NCBI GenBank assembly: GCA_024104275.1
Contig: JAGGHK010000009.1
Location: 1-64,000, forward strand
Length of the DNA: 64,000 nucleotides
DNA from: Bifidobacterium sp.
Lineage (GTDB): Bacteria; Actinomycetota; Actinomycetes; Actinomycetales; Bifidobacteriaceae
Direction: 5' to 3'
The notes under the pieces were generated by a model. The model was not told the DNA's origin. It did no database searches and was given only the letters and a program-made list of their open reading frames with translations. The translations under genes were made by a program, and so were the position numbers. Below, piece by piece: positions 62,994 through 64,000 of this stretch (position 1 is the first letter of the stretch; each line of letters starts with the position of its first letter).

Positions 62994-64000
62994 TTACTTG
63001 ACCTTGCGGATCATCATGATGAAGATGGTGCCCACCAACAGGAAGACGATGGCGACGGGGAAGACGCCGTGATATCCACCGGTGATGCCGATGAACAGGG
63101 TGGTGAAGGCGGGGGCGAGAGCCTGGCCGATGGTGTTGGCGAGGTTCAGGATGCCGAGGTCCTTGCCGGCTTCCTGCGGGTTGGGCAGGACGTCGACGTT
63201 GAGGGCCTGGTCGACGGACATGTAGCAGCCGTTGCCGAGGCCGGCCAGCGCGCCATAGATGTAGATGCCGGTGGTGGTGGGCATGACCCAAGCCACCAGC
63301 ATGCCGAGCGCGATGATGATGCAGGCGATGGCGACGATGAACTTGCGGCGATGCAGGAAGTCCGAAAGCGGACCGGAAACCATCGAAGCAAGGATGGTGG
63401 TGATCAGCGTGACGATGGACAGGATCTGTGTGGCGGTGGCAGCCTGCTGGACGCTCAAGTGAATGTAGCGCTCAAGGATCAGGAGCTGGTAGCCGGAGAT
63501 CATGAAGGTGCCGATAACGAAAGCGAGACGACCGAAGAGAGCGAGATAGAAATCGCGGCAGTTCTTGGTCGGGGGAATGAACGACTTGAGGATATCCCCG
63601 ACGGAAGTGGCCTTGGTGTTGTTTTCGGCGGACTTCTCACGCGGCCAGATCAGGACGGTGATGATGCCGGAGAAGAGGAAGAGGCAGGTGCCGATGGTCA
63701 GACCGGTGTTGAGCTTGGTCAGGAAGAAGCTGCCGATGAAGTTGCCGGCCTGCATACCGACGATCTGACCAGCGCCGTAGAGGGCGGAGAAGGTACCACG
63801 CACATCCTCGGGGATGCGGTCGGAGAGTACGGCGACGGCGGGGGCGATCAGGCAGTTGATACCGACCTGGACGATGCACCAGCCGATGACCATCCATACC
63901 AGCGAAGTCGAATGAGCGGTCAGGAAGTAGCCTACAGCGCCGATAACGCCGCCGGCGACGATCCACGGGGTGCGCTTGCCGATCTTGAACTTGGAAATAT
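62994..64000 (-). CDS. MFS glycoside transporter 2 (5' end outside window)
   Basis: The last 335 codons of a carrier related to carrier 1. The frame is open to the edge and the outermost residues read SKFKIGKRTPWIVAGGV, matching the FGRRTPYILFGGV segment of carrier 1, so roughly 100 residues are missing. Later helices carry GINCLIAPAVAVLSDRIPED, SGPLSDFLHRRKF and DVLPNPQEAGKDLGILNLAN. It is probably regulated by TetR 2. No hydrolase is next to it within the window. Confidence 0.9.
   Translation of the reverse strand, partial: ISKFKIGKRTPWIVAGGVIGAVGYFLTAHSTSLVWMVIGWCIVQVGINCLIAPAVAVLSDRIPEDVRGTFSALYGAGQIVGMQAGNFIGSFFLTKLNTGLTIGTCLFLFSGIITVLIWPREKSAENNTKATSVGDILKSFIPPTKNCRDFYLALFGRLAFVIGTFMISGYQLLILERYIHLSVQQAATATQILSIVTLITTILASMVSGPLSDFLHRRKFIVAIACIIIALGMLVAWVMPTTTGIYIYGALAGLGNGCYMSVDQALNVDVLPNPQEAGKDLGILNLANTIGQALAPAFTTLFIGITGGYHGVFPVAIVFLLVGTIFIMMIRKVK

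Overview
This looks like a chromosomal segment of a high-GC, fermentative actinobacterium, most likely Bifidobacterium or a close Bifidobacteriaceae relative. The reasons are the gene content (araBA, zinc alcohol dehydrogenase, anaerobic NrdDG, a giant acyl-CoA dehydratase activase, intracellular GH30/GH42/GH3 glycosidases, no respiratory genes), codon use and AAGGAG-type ribosome binding sites. I place it at genus level only. No database search was possible, so family names rest on recognised motifs.

Layout. 1-769 (minus): start of a BspA-like surface protein whose signal-peptide frame and repeat frame are out of register at C7/C6 tracts. 1293-6381: aminopeptidase N, then the overlapping pair glmM-def. 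6498-8242 (minus): an orphan response regulator and a hicB antitoxin whose hicA partner carries a stop codon. 8514-12181: arabinose genes araB and araA with a LacI-type operator but no araD. 12466-19034: a fused double ABC exporter, an aldo/keto reductase and a zinc alcohol dehydrogenase. 19188-26855: an accessory island, partly AT-richer than its surroundings: a PLD/DEAH helicase/DUF3427 protein coupled to a Nudix hydrolase, a BrnT/BrnA toxin-antitoxin pair, an oxidoreductase, a Vsr endonuclease with a long basic tail and a DUF4391 protein, with several palindromic repeat arrays between them. 27082-30602: an AraC regulator divergent from a sugar porter and an esterase. 30741-35678: tRNA-Arg(CCT), a peptide-binding lipoprotein, an isoaspartyl peptidase, a membrane-anchored endonuclease/exonuclease/phosphatase protein and a 66-residue unknown. 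35825-40849 (minus): pntAB and xseAB. 41175-49688: nrdD-nrdG and the activase. 49878-64000: an old yellow enzyme, then a glycoside-use cluster (TetR, MFS, GH30, GH42, GH3), a glutamate-cysteine ligase, and a second TetR and MFS pair related to the first.

How the genes work together. The 51-60 kb cluster appears to import small beta-linked glycosides by an MFS carrier and hydrolyse them inside the cell, because none of the three hydrolases has a signal peptide. The 19-27 kb block has the composition and gene types of a defence island. PntAB, NrdDG and the activase fit redox and nucleotide metabolism of an anaerobe.

Two window-wide patterns stand out. First, at least three unrelated families of short palindromic repeats occupy intergenic gaps: a 44-nt hairpin at three loci, a 61-62-bp tandem hairpin array, and three AT-rich palindromes spaced about 40 bp. 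Second, many otherwise conserved enzymes carry polar low-complexity insertions or tails (deformylase, ABC exporter, Vsr, activase, GH42, GH3, response regulator, DUF4391).
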